Notes: a model not told the origin generated them from the letters alone. A stretch of DNA of 64,000 nucleotides from an uncultured Roseibium sp. (GCF_947496995.1 NZ_CANMFD010000006.1:62001-126000); one strand, 5' to 3'; shown: positions 21,010-32,184, counted from the first letter of the stretch. Translations and numbers: made by a program.

Positions 21010-21056
21010 AACTGCCCATCCAGAACCGATGTTTTCCACTCAACTCGGCAAAGGCC

Positions 21057-21974
21057 TCAAACACACTCCAGCACAGGCCCGGACAATCCGCTTTCCCAGC
21101 CGAGAATGGCACGCTTGCGGGTGAGGCCCCAGTGATAGCCGCCGAGCTTTCCGCCCTTGGCGAGCACCCTGTGGCAGGGAACCACGAAGGAAATCGGGTT
21201 GCGGCCGACCGCCGTTCCGACGGCGCGGGATGCCTTGGGGCTGCCGATGCGCGCGGCAACGTCGGAATAGGTGGTGACCTGGCCCATCGGAATGTTCAGG
21301 AGCGTCTGCCAGACGCGGATTTCGAAGTCCGTGCCTATCATGACAATGTTTAGCGGCTGGTCCTGCTGCCATTTTTCCGGATCGAACACACGGCCGGCAT
21401 AGCCCGACGTTGCCTCCTGATCCTGAACATACCGCGCCGCCGGCCAGCGGCCGCTCATGTCTTCAAGGGCCGCCTGCTCCTCTCCCGGATCGGCGAAGCC
21501 GAGGCCGGCAAGGCCCTTGTCGGTTGCCATCACGAGAACCTGGCCGAAGGGCGAGGGATGAAAGCCATAGGCAATCGCCAGCCCGCCGCCCCGGTTCCGG
21601 TAATCGCCCGGGGTCATGGCTTCGTGGGTGACGAACAGATCGTGCAAACGGGAGGAGCCGGACAGGCCGACTTCATAGGATGCGTCCAGAACGCTGGCGG
21701 AGTCCCGGAGGAGTGCCTTGGCGTGGTCGAGCGTGATCGCCTGCAGGAACTGTTTCGGCGTCAGGCCGGCCCAGCGCGAGAACACTCTTTGCAGCTGGAT
21801 CGGCTGCAGTCCCGCCTCCCGCGCCAGTTGCTCCAGTGACGGCTGGTCGCGCCAGTCGCTGGTGATCCGCTCCAGTGTCCGGCGGACAACGGCATAATGC
21901 TCGGCGGCTTCCTCGCCGACCGAGATCGGCGTGGGGTCCGGCGCAAGGCCGGCAAGATCGATGACTTTGGTCAT
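21057..21974 (-). CDS. Ada-like methylated-DNA-[protein]-cysteine methyltransferase with AraC-type HTH
   Basis: HTH segment (LAREAGLQPIQLQRVFSRWAGLTPKQF) plus ATase core (PMGQVTTYSDVAARIGSPKASRAVGTAVGRNPISFVVPCHRVL). Confidence 0.93.
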   Translation of the reverse strand: MTKVIDLAGLAPDPTPISVGEEAAEHYAVVRRTLERITSDWRDQPSLEQLAREAGLQPIQLQRVFSRWAGLTPKQFLQAITLDHAKALLRDSASVLDASYEVGLSGSSRLHDLFVTHEAMTPGDYRNRGGGLAIAYGFHPSPFGQVLVMATDKGLAGLGFADPGEEQAALEDMSGRWPAARYVQDQEATSGYAGRVFDPEKWQQDQPLNIVMIGTDFEIRVWQTLLNIPMGQVTTYSDVAARIGSPKASRAVGTAVGRNPISFVVPCHRVLAKGGKLGGYHWGLTRKRAILGWESGLSGPVLECV

Positions 21975-22069
21975 GGCGATTGCCTCACTTCCTCAATTCC
22001 GGGCCGATCCTAGCCGCCGCCGGAGGCAGGCGCGACCCGATTTGCGAGAATCCGGGACAGGCCGCGGAC

Positions 22070-22531
22070 TTACCCCGTCTCGCGTTTGAATTCGCTTGGC
22101 GAAACCGCAGGTCCCTTGCGCGTGGTCAGAAGCAGGTTGGTTTCCGTTGCCGCGATGCCGTCGATCAGCCGGATCCTGTTCAGCGCATCGTCGAAAGCGG
22201 AAAGGTCCCGCGTCGCGACATCGAGGACAAGGTCCCATTTGCCATTGGTGGAATGAATGGCCCTGACCTCAGCCATCGCGCTCAGGGCGCGGATCGCGGG
22301 ATCGGTGTTTCTCCCCTCCACAACGACGAGGGTGACGGCACGGATCGGCAGGTCCCGCCAGTCATCGCGCAGGACCGCCGTGAAGCCGAGGATTTCGCCG
22401 GTCTCCACCAGCTTCTCCATCCGCGCACGAACCGTGGCGCGTGTAACTTTCAGGTCGCTTGCCAAATCGGACACTGATCGTCGGCCATCATGACGAAGCA
22501 AGGCTATCAACCGCAGGTCCAGATCGTCCAT
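22070..22531 (-). CDS. Lrp/AsnC family transcriptional regulator
   Basis: MDDLDLRLIALLRHDGRRSVSDLASDLKVTRATVRARMEKLVETGEI; start trimmed to ATG at 22531. Confidence 0.93.
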   Translation of the reverse strand: MDDLDLRLIALLRHDGRRSVSDLASDLKVTRATVRARMEKLVETGEILGFTAVLRDDWRDLPIRAVTLVVVEGRNTDPAIRALSAMAEVRAIHSTNGKWDLVLDVATRDLSAFDDALNRIRLIDGIAATETNLLLTTRKGPAVSPSEFKRETG

Positions 22532-22535
22532 CTTA

Positions 22536-22595
22536 TCACTTTGATCAATCAAACATATCAGAATGATAATTATAACTGCGCAATTGATCAAGTGA
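22536..22595. promoter_or_regulatory. Inverted TTGATCAA-containing operator candidate between lrp-like gene and arginase
   Basis: TCACTTTGATCAAT (22536-22549) and ATTGATCAAGTGA (22583-22595) are inverted, about 33 bp apart, in a divergent promoter. Confidence 0.6.
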
Positions 22596-22660
22596 CCGGA
22601 TTTACTCCGCCGCCATGTTTCCGCAGAATTGAAACATTCGGAGACGGGCGGAGGAACAAG

Positions 22661-23602
22661 GTGAACGTTGCCAGGAAAGACATCGTGCTGGTCGGTGCAC
22701 CCGTGGACGAGGGCGCGGGACAGCGAGGCTGTCTCATGGGTCCGGACGCCTATCGCACCGCGGGCCTTGCCGGCATGCTTGAGGCGCTGGGCCACACAGT
22801 CGTCGATCACGGCAACCTGGCGCCTGCCGAAGTCGGTCCCCTTAGCGCTCCCAATCCGGTTCTGAAGAACTATCAGGCCTATGTCGGCTGGACACGGGCG
22901 CTTCATGACAAGGCTGCCGATCTTGGCGCAGCATCTGTCTTTCCGATCTATATGGGCGGCGATCACGCCATGGCCGCGGGTTCGGTCTCTGGTCAGGCAA
23001 AGGCCGCGGCGGCGCAGAACCGTCCGCTCTTCGTTCTCTGGCTCGATGCCCACTCGGATTTTCACACTCTGGAGAGCACCGCCAGTGGCAATCTGCACGG
23101 CACGCCGCTCGCCTTCCTGTGCGGGCTGCCCGGTTTTGACGATTTGCTCGGATCGCCGCTTCAGCACACCCTGAAGCCGGAAAACGTCGAGATTCTAGGG
23201 GTCCGTTCCATCGACGCGCAAGAGCGCGACATGCTGCACAGTCTCGGCGTCGGTGTCAGCGACATGCGCCGGATCGACGAGCAGGGGATTGGACCGCTGC
23301 TGAAGCCGTTCCTGGAGCGGGTGAAGGCCGCCAACGGCTTGCTGCATGTTTCCCTGGATGTTGATTTCCTCGACCCGGAAATCGCCCCGGCCGTGGGCAC
23401 CACCGTTCCGGGTGGGGCGTCCTTCCGGGAAGCCCACCTGGTCATGGAAATGCTGCATGACAGCGGCCTGGTGACCTCTCTCGATCTCGTCGAACTCAAC
23501 CCTTTTCTGGATGAACGCGGAAGAACCGCGCGCCTGATGGTCGAGCTTGCGGGCAGCCTTTTCGGGCGCCGCGTCTTCGACCGGCCGACAAGAAGTTTTT
23601 AA
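22661..23602 (+). CDS. rocF: Arginase
   Basis: VGAPVDEGAGQRGCLMGPDAYR; GGDHAMAAGS; WLDAHSDFHT; SLDVDFLDPEIAPAVGT metal-binding motifs. GTG start at 22661. Confidence 0.96.
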   Translation: MNVARKDIVLVGAPVDEGAGQRGCLMGPDAYRTAGLAGMLEALGHTVVDHGNLAPAEVGPLSAPNPVLKNYQAYVGWTRALHDKAADLGAASVFPIYMGGDHAMAAGSVSGQAKAAAAQNRPLFVLWLDAHSDFHTLESTASGNLHGTPLAFLCGLPGFDDLLGSPLQHTLKPENVEILGVRSIDAQERDMLHSLGVGVSDMRRIDEQGIGPLLKPFLERVKAANGLLHVSLDVDFLDPEIAPAVGTTVPGGASFREAHLVMEMLHDSGLVTSLDLVELNPFLDERGRTARLMVELAGSLFGRRVFDRPTRSF

Positions 23603-23613
23603 AGGATCAAACC

Positions 23614-24699
23614 ATGCAACGCGGAACCGCCGACCTCAAACCGTCCGATCTCGCTTACGTGCCTTTCGTCAGCGTCGACAACATGATGCGCAATGTACGC
23701 GCCGTCGGTGTCGAGACCTTCCTGCGCGGTCTTGCGGAATACATCGAGCAGGATTTCCTGCGCTGGGAAAGCTTCGACAAGAAACCGCGCATCCCTGCGC
23801 ATGCGCCCCAGGGTGTGATCGAGCTGATGCCGACCAGCGACGGCGAGACCTTCGGCTTCAAATATGTCAACGGCCATCCGGGCAACACGAGCGACGGCCT
23901 GCAGACGGTGACGGGTTTCGGCGTTCTCGCCAACCTGAGGACCGGTTATCCGGTTCTTTTCAGTGAAATGACCATCCTGACAGCCCTGCGCACGGCGGCG
24001 AACTCGGCACTGGCCGCGAAATATCTGGCCCCCCAGCGTGCAACCACCATGGCCGTGATCGGCAACGGCGCCCAGTCCGATTTCCAGTGTCTGGCTTTCA
24101 AGGAACTGCTTGGCATTACCGAAATCCGCGCCTTCGACATCGAAAAGGCGGCCAGCCTGCGCCTTGCGCGCAACCTGCTGGACTCCGGCTTGAACGTGAC
24201 GATCTGCAAGACGGCGGAAGATGCCATCGAAGGGGCGCAGATCATCACGACGGTGACGGCCGACAAGAAGAACGCGACCATCCTGACGGACAACATGGTC
24301 GGGGCGGGTGTTCATATCAACGCGGTCGGTGGCGACTGTCCGGGCAAGACCGAGCTGCACAGGGACATCCTTCTGCGCTCCGACATCTTCGTCGAGTTTC
24401 CGGACCAGACCCATATCGAGGGCGAATTCCAGCAGCTCGACCGGGACCACCCGGTCACCGAACTCTGGCAGGTCTACTCAGGCAAGGCTCCGGGACGTAC
24501 GTCCGACGACCAGATCACCCTCTTCGACAGCGTCGGCTTCGCCATTGAGGACTTCGCCGCCCTGCGCTATGTGCGCGATCTCCTGCCGAAAACCGGTCAC
24601 TTCGAAAAGCTGGATCTCCTTGCCGACCCGGACGACCCCCGCGATCTCTACGGCATGGTGCTGCGCTCCGCCGCTTGCGATGACGACAAGGCGGCTTGA
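23614..24699 (+). CDS. Ornithine cyclodeaminase
   Basis: AVIGNGAQSDFQCLAFKELLGI Rossmann motif; AVGGDCPGKTELH; follows arginase. Confidence 0.95.
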   Translation: MQRGTADLKPSDLAYVPFVSVDNMMRNVRAVGVETFLRGLAEYIEQDFLRWESFDKKPRIPAHAPQGVIELMPTSDGETFGFKYVNGHPGNTSDGLQTVTGFGVLANLRTGYPVLFSEMTILTALRTAANSALAAKYLAPQRATTMAVIGNGAQSDFQCLAFKELLGITEIRAFDIEKAASLRLARNLLDSGLNVTICKTAEDAIEGAQIITTVTADKKNATILTDNMVGAGVHINAVGGDCPGKTELHRDILLRSDIFVEFPDQTHIEGEFQQLDRDHPVTELWQVYSGKAPGRTSDDQITLFDSVGFAIEDFAALRYVRDLLPKTGHFEKLDLLADPDDPRDLYGMVLRSAACDDDKAA

Positions 24700-24848
24700 A
24701 CGGGTCGATTCGGACACGGTGCGGTCATCGGCAGCTTGATCCGTCCCGAAGCGATGAAGATAAAATCTTCCGGGCAGAGTGCTTTAAATCTTAAGAATAT
24801 CCATGTTGAAAGAACGATCTTCAACGTCAGGTCACTTAAGGATATTCC

Positions 24849-25397
24849 ATGAATTTCAGATTTCTTGCTCTCGTGAGCCTTGCCTGCTGCACGGCCTCTG
24901 TCGCCCAGGCCAGCGAAGAGTATTTCACCTACAAGGACTGGACTGTCCTGGTTGAAACGGTGGATACGGGAGAAGATCTGCGAACCACATGCCGGATGTG
25001 GACGGGCGGTGATGGCGATCCGACGGTCGGTTTTTCCATCTCGAACGGCGACGCGCTTCCGCCAGACTTTTTCCCGGGTGTCCAGCTCTCCGAACGTGCC
25101 TTCCGCGGTCAGGCAACCGTTTTGCAGAACGATCAGAAGGTGAATTTCGTCTTCGATGACGGCGACAGCGCGCAGGCGACTGTCTTTGCCGGTTTCGACG
25201 AAGACGGATTTGCATTCGCGGAGACAAATTTCCCCTATGAGGACAATCAGCGCGTTCTGCAGGCGATGCAGCGCAACGGACAGATCGACATCGTGGCGCC
25301 GGCTGGCCTTTTCTACACAGCCTCGCTGAACGGCTTTACCGCATCCTACCGCAAGGTAGCCGAACAATGCGGTTTCACGGTCGACGGCGTGCTCTAA
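24849..25397 (+). CDS. Secreted hypothetical protein
   Basis: Signal peptide MNFRFLALVSLACCTASVAQASEE; no confident family. Confidence 0.7.
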   Translation: MNFRFLALVSLACCTASVAQASEEYFTYKDWTVLVETVDTGEDLRTTCRMWTGGDGDPTVGFSISNGDALPPDFFPGVQLSERAFRGQATVLQNDQKVNFVFDDGDSAQATVFAGFDEDGFAFAETNFPYEDNQRVLQAMQRNGQIDIVAPAGLFYTASLNGFTASYRKVAEQCGFTVDGVL

Positions 25398-25415
25398 GGC
25401 CTGAGAGGACATCCT

Positions 25416-26156
25416 CTAGGCGGGAACAGCGTCCAGCGCTCCGTCGATCTCCGCAATGACGGCTTCAGCAGCCGCAGCCGGGTCCGTGGCCTGGCTGATC
25501 GGCCTGCCGACGACCAGATAGTCGCTTCCGGCCCGCATGGCCTCGGCCGGGGTCATGATACGGCGCTGGTCGCCGGCCGCGCTGCCCGCCGGGCGGATGC
25601 CGGGGGTCACGATGACCAGTTCGTCGCCGAGGATCGTCCGCAATTTCCGGGATTCCGTCGCGGCACAGACGATCCCGCCCATGCCGGCGGCTTTCGCGTC
25701 TCTGGCGCGGGCTTCCACCACGTCGGAGAGCGGGCCGCGATATCCGGCCGCATGCAGGTCCGCCTCGTCCATGGAGGTCAGGACAGTCACGCCCAGCAGA
25801 CACAGATCCTGATTGCCGTCTTCCACCAGACCCTTGACTGCCGCCCGCATGGTTTTGGGATAGCCATGCAGGGTCACGAAGGTCATCCCCATCCTGGCGA
25901 CATTGCGCACCGCCTTGGTGATGGTGATGTCGATGTCGTGGAGTTTGACATCAAGGAAGATTTTTCTGCCTTCCGCCGCCAGATCGCGCGCGAATTCCAG
26001 CCCGCCCGCGAACTGCAGCTCCATGCCGATCTTGTAGACGCCGACCTTGCCGTCGGTCCGCCTGACCAGATCTTCCGCCTCCCCGACCGTAGGAACGTCC
26101 AAGGCAAACACCAGGCGATCGCGCGAGTTTTCAGGTGCGAAGCGGCTCTTCGGCAT
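25416..26156 (-). CDS. pyrF: Orotidine-5'-phosphate decarboxylase
   Basis: LVFALDVPTVGEAEDLV; IFLDVKLHDIDITI; VTPGIRPAGSAAGDQRRIMTP. Confidence 0.97.
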   Translation of the reverse strand: MPKSRFAPENSRDRLVFALDVPTVGEAEDLVRRTDGKVGVYKIGMELQFAGGLEFARDLAAEGRKIFLDVKLHDIDITITKAVRNVARMGMTFVTLHGYPKTMRAAVKGLVEDGNQDLCLLGVTVLTSMDEADLHAAGYRGPLSDVVEARARDAKAAGMGGIVCAATESRKLRTILGDELVIVTPGIRPAGSAAGDQRRIMTPAEAMRAGSDYLVVGRPISQATDPAAAAEAVIAEIDGALDAVPA

Positions 26157-26248
26157 GATTCGGGTTCCTTTCTGCGGCTGGGGATGGTTTGACCATAGCA
26201 TTTTGCACCCAGCCGCGCCAGAAGCGGACGACGGATACGAAAGCCTGA

Positions 26249-27097
26249 TCAGCTTTCGCCCGCTCTTTCGAAAGCGGCATAGGCATCCTTGTAGTCCGGA
26301 TGCCAGCGCGACAGCGGTGGCCGGTTCTCGATGATGTCGCCGACTGCCCATCTGGCCCGCAGCCGGTCCCGTGCACTGTCGACATCATTGTCCGGGCACA
26401 GGATGTAGAAGTCGCCCGCGGCCATGCGCTCGAGGAAATAATCGACTGTCTGCTCGCTGGTCCAGGCGGCCGCAGGTTTTTCCTTGTGATTGCCCTCGGT
26501 TATGCCTGTAAAGGTGAAGCCCGGCACGAAGAGATGCACCGAAATCGGCGCACCAGCCTCCCGCAATTCATGCGCGAGCTGCTCGCTGAGCACCTTGACC
26601 GCCGCTTTCGTGACATTGTAGCCCGGATTGCCCGGCGGTGTGGTGATCCCCTGTTTGGAACCGGTGTTGATGATCACCGCCGGACGGCCGGCATCGACCA
26701 TGCGCTGCGTGAAGGCCTGAACGCCGCGCAGGACACCGAAGAAGTTGACGTCTATCAGCTTCGACCAGTTGTCGGCCTGTCCCCACGCCGTGGTCGGCAG
26801 GCTGATGCCGGCATTGTTCATCAGAACAGCAACCGGCCCGCTTGCGAAGGCCTTTGCGGCCAAAGCCTCGACCTGGGCCGTGTCGGTGACATCGGTCGCA
26901 ACGGCCAGCACCACGGCATCCGGGTTTGCGGCGGCGCGCACCGTCCCGGCCGCCGTTTCGAGGGTTGCGCCCGGCAGATCGGCAAGAATGACGCCCAGAC
27001 CGGCTTCGGCAAAACGGATGGCGGCCGCCAGTCCAACGCCGCTTGCAGCGCCGGTCACGACGGCTAGGCCGCCTTCTGAAACTGCTTTTGTGTACAT
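26249..27097 (-). CDS. Short-chain dehydrogenase/reductase
   Basis: VVTGAASGVGLAAAIRFAEAG; NNAGIS; YNVTKAAVK. Confidence 0.93.
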   Translation of the reverse strand: MYTKAVSEGGLAVVTGAASGVGLAAAIRFAEAGLGVILADLPGATLETAAGTVRAAANPDAVVLAVATDVTDTAQVEALAAKAFASGPVAVLMNNAGISLPTTAWGQADNWSKLIDVNFFGVLRGVQAFTQRMVDAGRPAVIINTGSKQGITTPPGNPGYNVTKAAVKVLSEQLAHELREAGAPISVHLFVPGFTFTGITEGNHKEKPAAAWTSEQTVDYFLERMAAGDFYILCPDNDVDSARDRLRARWAVGDIIENRPPLSRWHPDYKDAYAAFERAGES

Positions 27098-27237
27098 GGT
27101 CGATCTCTCCTGCAATCGGGTTTGGACAGGGCGGTCAGGCAACCGCCGGAACTTTCGCGTCGAAGTCTCTATTTCATTAGGCGGTTCAGGCTGCTACAAC
27201 ACCGCCGGTTCGTCACCCTGAACGAGGACAACAGCTT

Positions 27238-27831
27238 ATGCGCACAGCGAGTGTATCGCGCGATACGAAAGAAACCCGCATTTCGGTGGAAATCAACCTG
27301 GACGGCACGGGCGCGTATGACGTCCAGACCGGCGTCGGGTTTTTCGATCATATGCTGGAGCAGCTTTCGCGCCATTCGCTGATTGACATCAAGGTCCGCG
27401 CGGACGGCGACACCCACATTGATTTTCACCACACGGTCGAGGACACCGGCATCGCGCTGGGTCAGGCCATTCGTGAGGCGCTGGGCGATCTGGCGGGCAT
27501 CAACCGCTATGCCGACACGCACCTTGCCATGGACGAAGCCCTCACCCGCTGCGCGCTCGATGTGTCCGGCCGGCCGTTTCTGGTCTGGGACGTGACTTTC
27601 GACCGGGACAAGATCGGTGAATTCGATACGGAGCTGTTCGAGGAGTTCTTTCGCGCCTTTGCGATGAATTCCGGTATCACCCTTCATATCGCCAATCTTT
27701 ACGGGTCCAATTGCCACCATATCGCGGAAACCTGCTTCAAGGCCGTTGCCCGCACGTTGCGCAAGGCGGTTGAAATCGATCCCCGGCAGGCGGATCGGGT
27801 TCCGACCACCAAGGGCCGGCTCGGCAGCTAG
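27238..27831 (+). CDS. hisB: Imidazoleglycerol-phosphate dehydratase
   Basis: [32 protein letters not shown]; first gene of his cluster. Confidence 0.98.
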   Translation: MRTASVSRDTKETRISVEINLDGTGAYDVQTGVGFFDHMLEQLSRHSLIDIKVRADGDTHIDFHHTVEDTGIALGQAIREALGDLAGINRYADTHLAMDEALTRCALDVSGRPFLVWDVTFDRDKIGEFDTELFEEFFRAFAMNSGITLHIANLYGSNCHHIAETCFKAVARTLRKAVEIDPRQADRVPTTKGRLGS

Positions 27832-27845
27832 GACGGAATTGGCGA

Positions 27846-28346
27846 ATGAGCACCTATATCGTGATGGCGCCGCCGGAATATGAGAATCTGGCGGGAGATC
27901 CCCGCCAGACCGACCGGCTTGCCTTTGTGCCGGACGGGTTCTCCTTCCTTGCGTTTTTCTTTTCACCCATCTGGCTGCTGTTTCACCGCATGTGGCTGGT
28001 TCTGCTCGGATATCTTGCGGTGACGCTGGTCATCGAACTGCTGGCGCAATCTTTCAACAGCGGCGCCATCGGTCTTGCCGCCATGATTGTCTCGATCCTG
28101 TTCGCACTGGAAGCGCAGGCACTGCGCCGCTGGTCCTTGGGACGCAAGGGCTGGCGTGTGGTCGGTATTATCGAGGGCAAAGGTGTGGCGGAAGCCGAAT
28201 TGCGCTTTCTGCACAAGGCCGGCCAGACCCCTGCTTCTCCTGACGCAGGCCAGGAACTGCAGCGCCCCACCCCCTCGGCGATCATCCCCAGGGTGGGCAG
28301 CGAGCAGGTCGTCGGCCTGACGCTCGGTCCGGAGACCCGTCAATGA
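27846..28346 (+). CDS. DUF2628-like membrane protein
   Basis: [24 protein letters not shown]; embedded in his operon, 4-nt overlap with hisH. Confidence 0.8.
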   Translation: MSTYIVMAPPEYENLAGDPRQTDRLAFVPDGFSFLAFFFSPIWLLFHRMWLVLLGYLAVTLVIELLAQSFNSGAIGLAAMIVSILFALEAQALRRWSLGRKGWRVVGIIEGKGVAEAELRFLHKAGQTPASPDAGQELQRPTPSAIIPRVGSEQVVGLTLGPETRQ

Positions 28347-28996
28347 CAATTGCGATTATCGACTACGGCTCGGGCAATCTGCGCTCGGCGGAAAAGGCAT
28401 TCGAGCGCGCGGCCCGCGCTCATGCCCATTCGCCGAATGTGATCGTGACCGCCGACCCGGAGCGGGTTCTCAAGGCCGACTATGTGGTGCTGCCGGGCGT
28501 CGGTGCTTTCGCGGACTGCAAGCGCGGCCTGTGGGCGGTCGACGGCATGCCGGAAGCGTTGGAAGAGACAGTCCGCGTCCGGGGCAAGCCGTTTTTCGGC
28601 ATTTGCGTCGGCATGCAGCTTATGGCTGGCCGCGGTCTTGAATTCGAGACGGTCGAAGGCCTGGGCTGGATCGAGGGCGACGTGACGGCCATGAAACCGT
28701 CCGATCCGTCCCTGAAGATCCCGCATATGGGCTGGAACACCATCGACGTCCGGCCGGACGGTCACCCGGTGTTCAAGGGCATCGAAACGGGCCCGGACGG
28801 CCTGCATGCCTATTTCGTTCATTCCTATCACCTTGAATGCGCCCGTGAGGAAGACCGGCTGGCGACCTTCGACTATGCAGGCACTTTCACGGCGATGGTG
28901 GCGAAGGACAATATGATCGGAACCCAGTTCCACCCGGAAAAAAGCCAGCGGCTCGGACTTGAGCTGATCGCGAATTTTCTGGACTGGACGCCGTAG
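28343..28996 (+). CDS. hisH: Imidazole glycerol phosphate synthase glutaminase subunit
   Basis: [41 protein letters not shown]. Confidence 0.98.
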   Translation: MTIAIIDYGSGNLRSAEKAFERAARAHAHSPNVIVTADPERVLKADYVVLPGVGAFADCKRGLWAVDGMPEALEETVRVRGKPFFGICVGMQLMAGRGLEFETVEGLGWIEGDVTAMKPSDPSLKIPHMGWNTIDVRPDGHPVFKGIETGPDGLHAYFVHSYHLECAREEDRLATFDYAGTFTAMVAKDNMIGTQFHPEKSQRLGLELIANFLDWTP

Positions 28997-29017
28997 AAAT
29001 CAATTCGGGAGACAGAC

Positions 29018-29305
29018 ATGACGAAAGCCTATTGGATTGCGCGGGTCGATGTGCACGATCAGGACGGCTATCCGCTATACGTCGAGACGGCGAAACCGGC
29101 CTTTCAGAGGTTCGGAGCGGTCTTTCTGGCGCGCGGTGGCAAGACCGACGCCGTCGAGGGCCCGGGCCGGGCCCGCAACGTCATTATCGAATTTCCCAGC
29201 TTTCAGCACGCCGTCGATTGCTATAACTCGCCGGAATACCAGGAGGCGGTGAAAGTCCGTCAGAAAGTTGCCGATGGCGAAATCGTCATCGTTGAAGGAA
29301 TTTAG
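29018..29305 (+). CDS. DUF1330 protein
   Basis: MTKAYWIARVDVHDQDGYPLYVETAKPAFQRFGAVFLARGGK...VIIEFPSF. Confidence 0.9.
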   Translation: MTKAYWIARVDVHDQDGYPLYVETAKPAFQRFGAVFLARGGKTDAVEGPGRARNVIIEFPSFQHAVDCYNSPEYQEAVKVRQKVADGEIVIVEGI

Positions 29306-29311
29306 GACAAC

Positions 29312-30055
29312 ATGATTCTCTTTCCCGCCATCGACCTGAAGGATGGCCAGTGCGTGCGCCTGAAGCTTGGCGACATGGACCAGGCGACCGTCTTCAACGA
29401 CAACCCCGGAGCCCAGGCGAAAGCCTTCGAGGACCAGGGTTTCGAATGGTTGCACGTGGTCGATCTGAACGGGGCTTTCGCCGGTGAAAGCGTCAATGGC
29501 GCAGCGGTTGACGCCATTCTGTCGGCGACGAAGAACCCGGTTCAGCTCGGAGGCGGGATCAGGAGCCTGGATCATATCGAGACCTGGCTCGCAAAGGGTA
29601 TCACACGTGTCATTCTCGGAACGGTGGCTGTGCGCGATCCGGATCTGGTGAAAGAGGCCTGCCGCAGGTTTCCCGGCAAGATCGCCGTCGGCATCGACGC
29701 CAGGGGCGGCCGTGTCGCTGTTGAAGGCTGGGCGGAAACCTCCGAGCTCACCGCCGTGGACCTTGCCAAACGCTTCGAGGACGCCGGTGTTTCGGCGATC
29801 ATCTACACCGATATCGACAGGGACGGCGTTCTCAAGGGGCTCAATATCCCCTCCACGCTAGAGCTTGCCCGGTCCGTCTCCATCCCGGTAATCGCTTCCG
29901 GCGGCCTTGCCTCCATAGACGACATTCACCGTCTGCTGGAGCCGGACTGCAGAATTCTCGAAGGCGCGATTTCCGGCAGAGCGCTCTACGACGGGCGCCT
30001 GGATCCGAAAGAAGCGATGGCGCTGATCGCGGCGGCGCGGAGCAAAGCATCATGA
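29312..30055 (+). CDS. hisA: Phosphoribosylformimino-AICAR isomerase
   Basis: [30 protein letters not shown]. Confidence 0.98.
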   Translation: MILFPAIDLKDGQCVRLKLGDMDQATVFNDNPGAQAKAFEDQGFEWLHVVDLNGAFAGESVNGAAVDAILSATKNPVQLGGGIRSLDHIETWLAKGITRVILGTVAVRDPDLVKEACRRFPGKIAVGIDARGGRVAVEGWAETSELTAVDLAKRFEDAGVSAIIYTDIDRDGVLKGLNIPSTLELARSVSIPVIASGGLASIDDIHRLLEPDCRILEGAISGRALYDGRLDPKEAMALIAAARSKAS

Positions 30056-30831
30056 CATTGAAGGCCCGTGTCATTCCCTGCCTCGACGTGAAGGACGGCC
30101 GCGTCGTCAAGGGCGTCAACTTTGTCGATCTTGTTGATGCCGGCGACCCGGTGGAAGCTGCCAAGGCCTATGATGCCGCCGGAGCCGACGAGCTCTGTTT
30201 TCTCGACATCACCGCCAGTCACGAAGGCCGCGACACGATCTACGACGTGGTGCGCCGCACCGCCGAAGCCTGCTTTATGCCGGTGACGGTGGGCGGCGGT
30301 GTGCGCACCGTCGAGGATATCCGCAAGCTTCTCATCGCCGGGGCGGACAAGGTGTCCATCAACACCGCCGCAGTCAACAATCCCGACTTCGTGCGCGCGG
30401 CGGCCGAAAAATTCGGGGCGCAATGCATCGTGGTCTCGATCGACGCCAAACAGGTCAATGCCCCCGGTGAGCCGGAGAAATTCGAGATCTTTACCCATGG
30501 CGGGCGCAATGCGACAGGCATCGACGCGGTGGAATTCGCCAGAAAGGTCGTCGAACTCGGCGCCGGTGAGCTGCTGGTCACCTCCATGGACAGGGACGGC
30601 ACCAAATCCGGCTACAATATTGCCCTGACACGAGCGATTGCCGACGCGGTGCCGGTGCCCGTCATCGCTTCCGGTGGTGTCGGGACACTGGATCACATGG
30701 TTGAAGGCATCCGGGATGGTCACGCCACCGCGGTTCTGGCGGCTTCGATCTTTCACTTCGGCGAATTCACCATCCAGGACGCCAAGAGGCACATGAACTC
30801 CGATGGTGTGCCGATGCGTCTCGATGCCTGA
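30052..30831 (+). CDS. hisF: Imidazole glycerol phosphate synthase cyclase subunit
   Basis: [36 protein letters not shown]. Confidence 0.98.
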   Translation: MTLKARVIPCLDVKDGRVVKGVNFVDLVDAGDPVEAAKAYDAAGADELCFLDITASHEGRDTIYDVVRRTAEACFMPVTVGGGVRTVEDIRKLLIAGADKVSINTAAVNNPDFVRAAAEKFGAQCIVVSIDAKQVNAPGEPEKFEIFTHGGRNATGIDAVEFARKVVELGAGELLVTSMDRDGTKSGYNIALTRAIADAVPVPVIASGGVGTLDHMVEGIRDGHATAVLAASIFHFGEFTIQDAKRHMNSDGVPMRLDA

Positions 30832-30848
30832 CTGGAGACCCTAGCCAA

Positions 30849-31172
30849 ATGACCAAGTTCACTCTGGACGATCTGGACGCCATAGTGGCCGCGCGTGCGG
30901 AGAGCGACGACGAGACGTCCTATACGCGCAAGCTTGTCGGCAAGGGCGTGGCCAAATGCGCGCAGAAGCTCGGCGAGGAAGCGGTTGAAGCGGCGATTGC
31001 CGCGGTCAGGCAGGACCGAGAGGAATTGACGGCGGAAGCCGCCGATGTGCTTTATCATCTGCTGGTGGTTCTGAACGTGTCCAATGTTCCGCTTGGAGAT
31101 GTTATGAAGGAACTCGGCAGACGTACGGGACAGACCGGACTTGAAGAAAAGGCCTCCCGGCCGCAGGAATAA
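30849..31172 (+). CDS. hisE: Phosphoribosyl-ATP pyrophosphatase
   Basis: [42 protein letters not shown]. Confidence 0.96.
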   Translation: MTKFTLDDLDAIVAARAESDDETSYTRKLVGKGVAKCAQKLGEEAVEAAIAAVRQDREELTAEAADVLYHLLVVLNVSNVPLGDVMKELGRRTGQTGLEEKASRPQE

Positions 31173-31218
31173 CAGCCGTTTCCCGCGGTCAGCCGCAGCA
31201 GCAGGGACTGCGATAGAG

Positions 31219-32184
31219 ATGGATCAGAAAGTCTCCACGGCCCTGGACATGGATCTGTCCCCCTACCGGGTGTTCACCGAGCGCCAGTGGGCCCGCTTGC
31301 GTGCCGACACGCCGATGACCCTGTCCGGCCATGAAGTCTCGCAATTGCAGGGCCTGAACGCGCCCATGTCCATCGAGCAGGTCGAGACGATCTATCTGCC
31401 ATTGTCCCGGCTGCTCGCCTTTTACGCCGAAGCCACGGTGACCATCCATCAGGCAACGCAGAATTTTCTCCAGACCAGCGACGGCAAGACGCCCTTCATC
31501 ATCGGTGTCGCAGGCTCCGTGTCCGTGGGAAAATCCACCACTTCCCGTGTTCTGCGCGAGTTGCTCGCCCGTTGGCCGGCCAGCCCCAAGGTGGATCTGA
31601 TCACAACCGATGGATTTCTATATCCGAATGCGATTCTGGAAGCCGAGGGACTGATGTCCAAGAAGGGCTTTCCGGAAAGCTTCGACCGGCCTCAGCTGCT
31701 GAAATTCCTGTCCGACATAAAGGCCGGCAAGCGCCATGTCAGGGCTCCCGTCTATTCGCACTTCTACTACGATGTCATGCCGGGCCACACGGTGACCGTC
31801 GACAGGCCGGACATCCTGATCGTCGAAGGACTGAACGTCCTTCAGACGCGGGAGCTGCCCAAAGACGGCCGTGCGGTGCCGTTCGTCTCGGATTTCTTCG
31901 ATTTTTCGGTCTATATCGATGCAAACGAGAATTTGCTGCTGAAATGGTATGTCGACCGGTTCATGCGGTTGAGGGAGACGGCATTCCGTGATCCCGGTTC
32001 CTACTTCCACAAGTATTCGCGCATTTCGGATGCGGAAGCCCTGGAGACCGCACACAGGATCTGGACCGAAATCAATCTGGTGAACCTGCGCGAGAACATC
32101 CTGCCGACCCGGCCGCGAGCCGATCTGATCCTGTCGAAGAACGCCAGCCACCGAATTTCCAAGGTCGCCCTGCGCAAGATCTGA
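31219..32184 (+). CDS. coaA: Type I pantothenate kinase
   Basis: [18 protein letters not shown]-loop; [12 protein letters not shown]; follows hisE. Start at ATG 31219. Confidence 0.96.
   Translation: MDQKVSTALDMDLSPYRVFTERQWARLRADTPMTLSGHEVSQLQGLNAPMSIEQVETIYLPLSRLLAFYAEATVTIHQATQNFLQTSDGKTPFIIGVAGSVSVGKSTTSRVLRELLARWPASPKVDLITTDGFLYPNAILEAEGLMSKKGFPESFDRPQLLKFLSDIKAGKRHVRAPVYSHFYYDVMPGHTVTVDRPDILIVEGLNVLQTRELPKDGRAVPFVSDFFDFSVYIDANENLLLKWYVDRFMRLRETAFRDPGSYFHKYSRISDAEALETAHRIWTEINLVNLRENILPTRPRADLILSKNASHRISKVALRKI

Noticed and set aside
22490-22660. N-terminal extension of the arginase ORF
   Set aside because: Covers the divergent promoter and lrp start; GTG at 22661 fits arginase N-termini.
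29018-29305. DUF1330 and DUF2628 genes inside the his operon as a novel insertion
   Set aside because: Small accessory genes at these positions are, to my knowledge, common in related alphaproteobacterial his operons, so not treated as novel.
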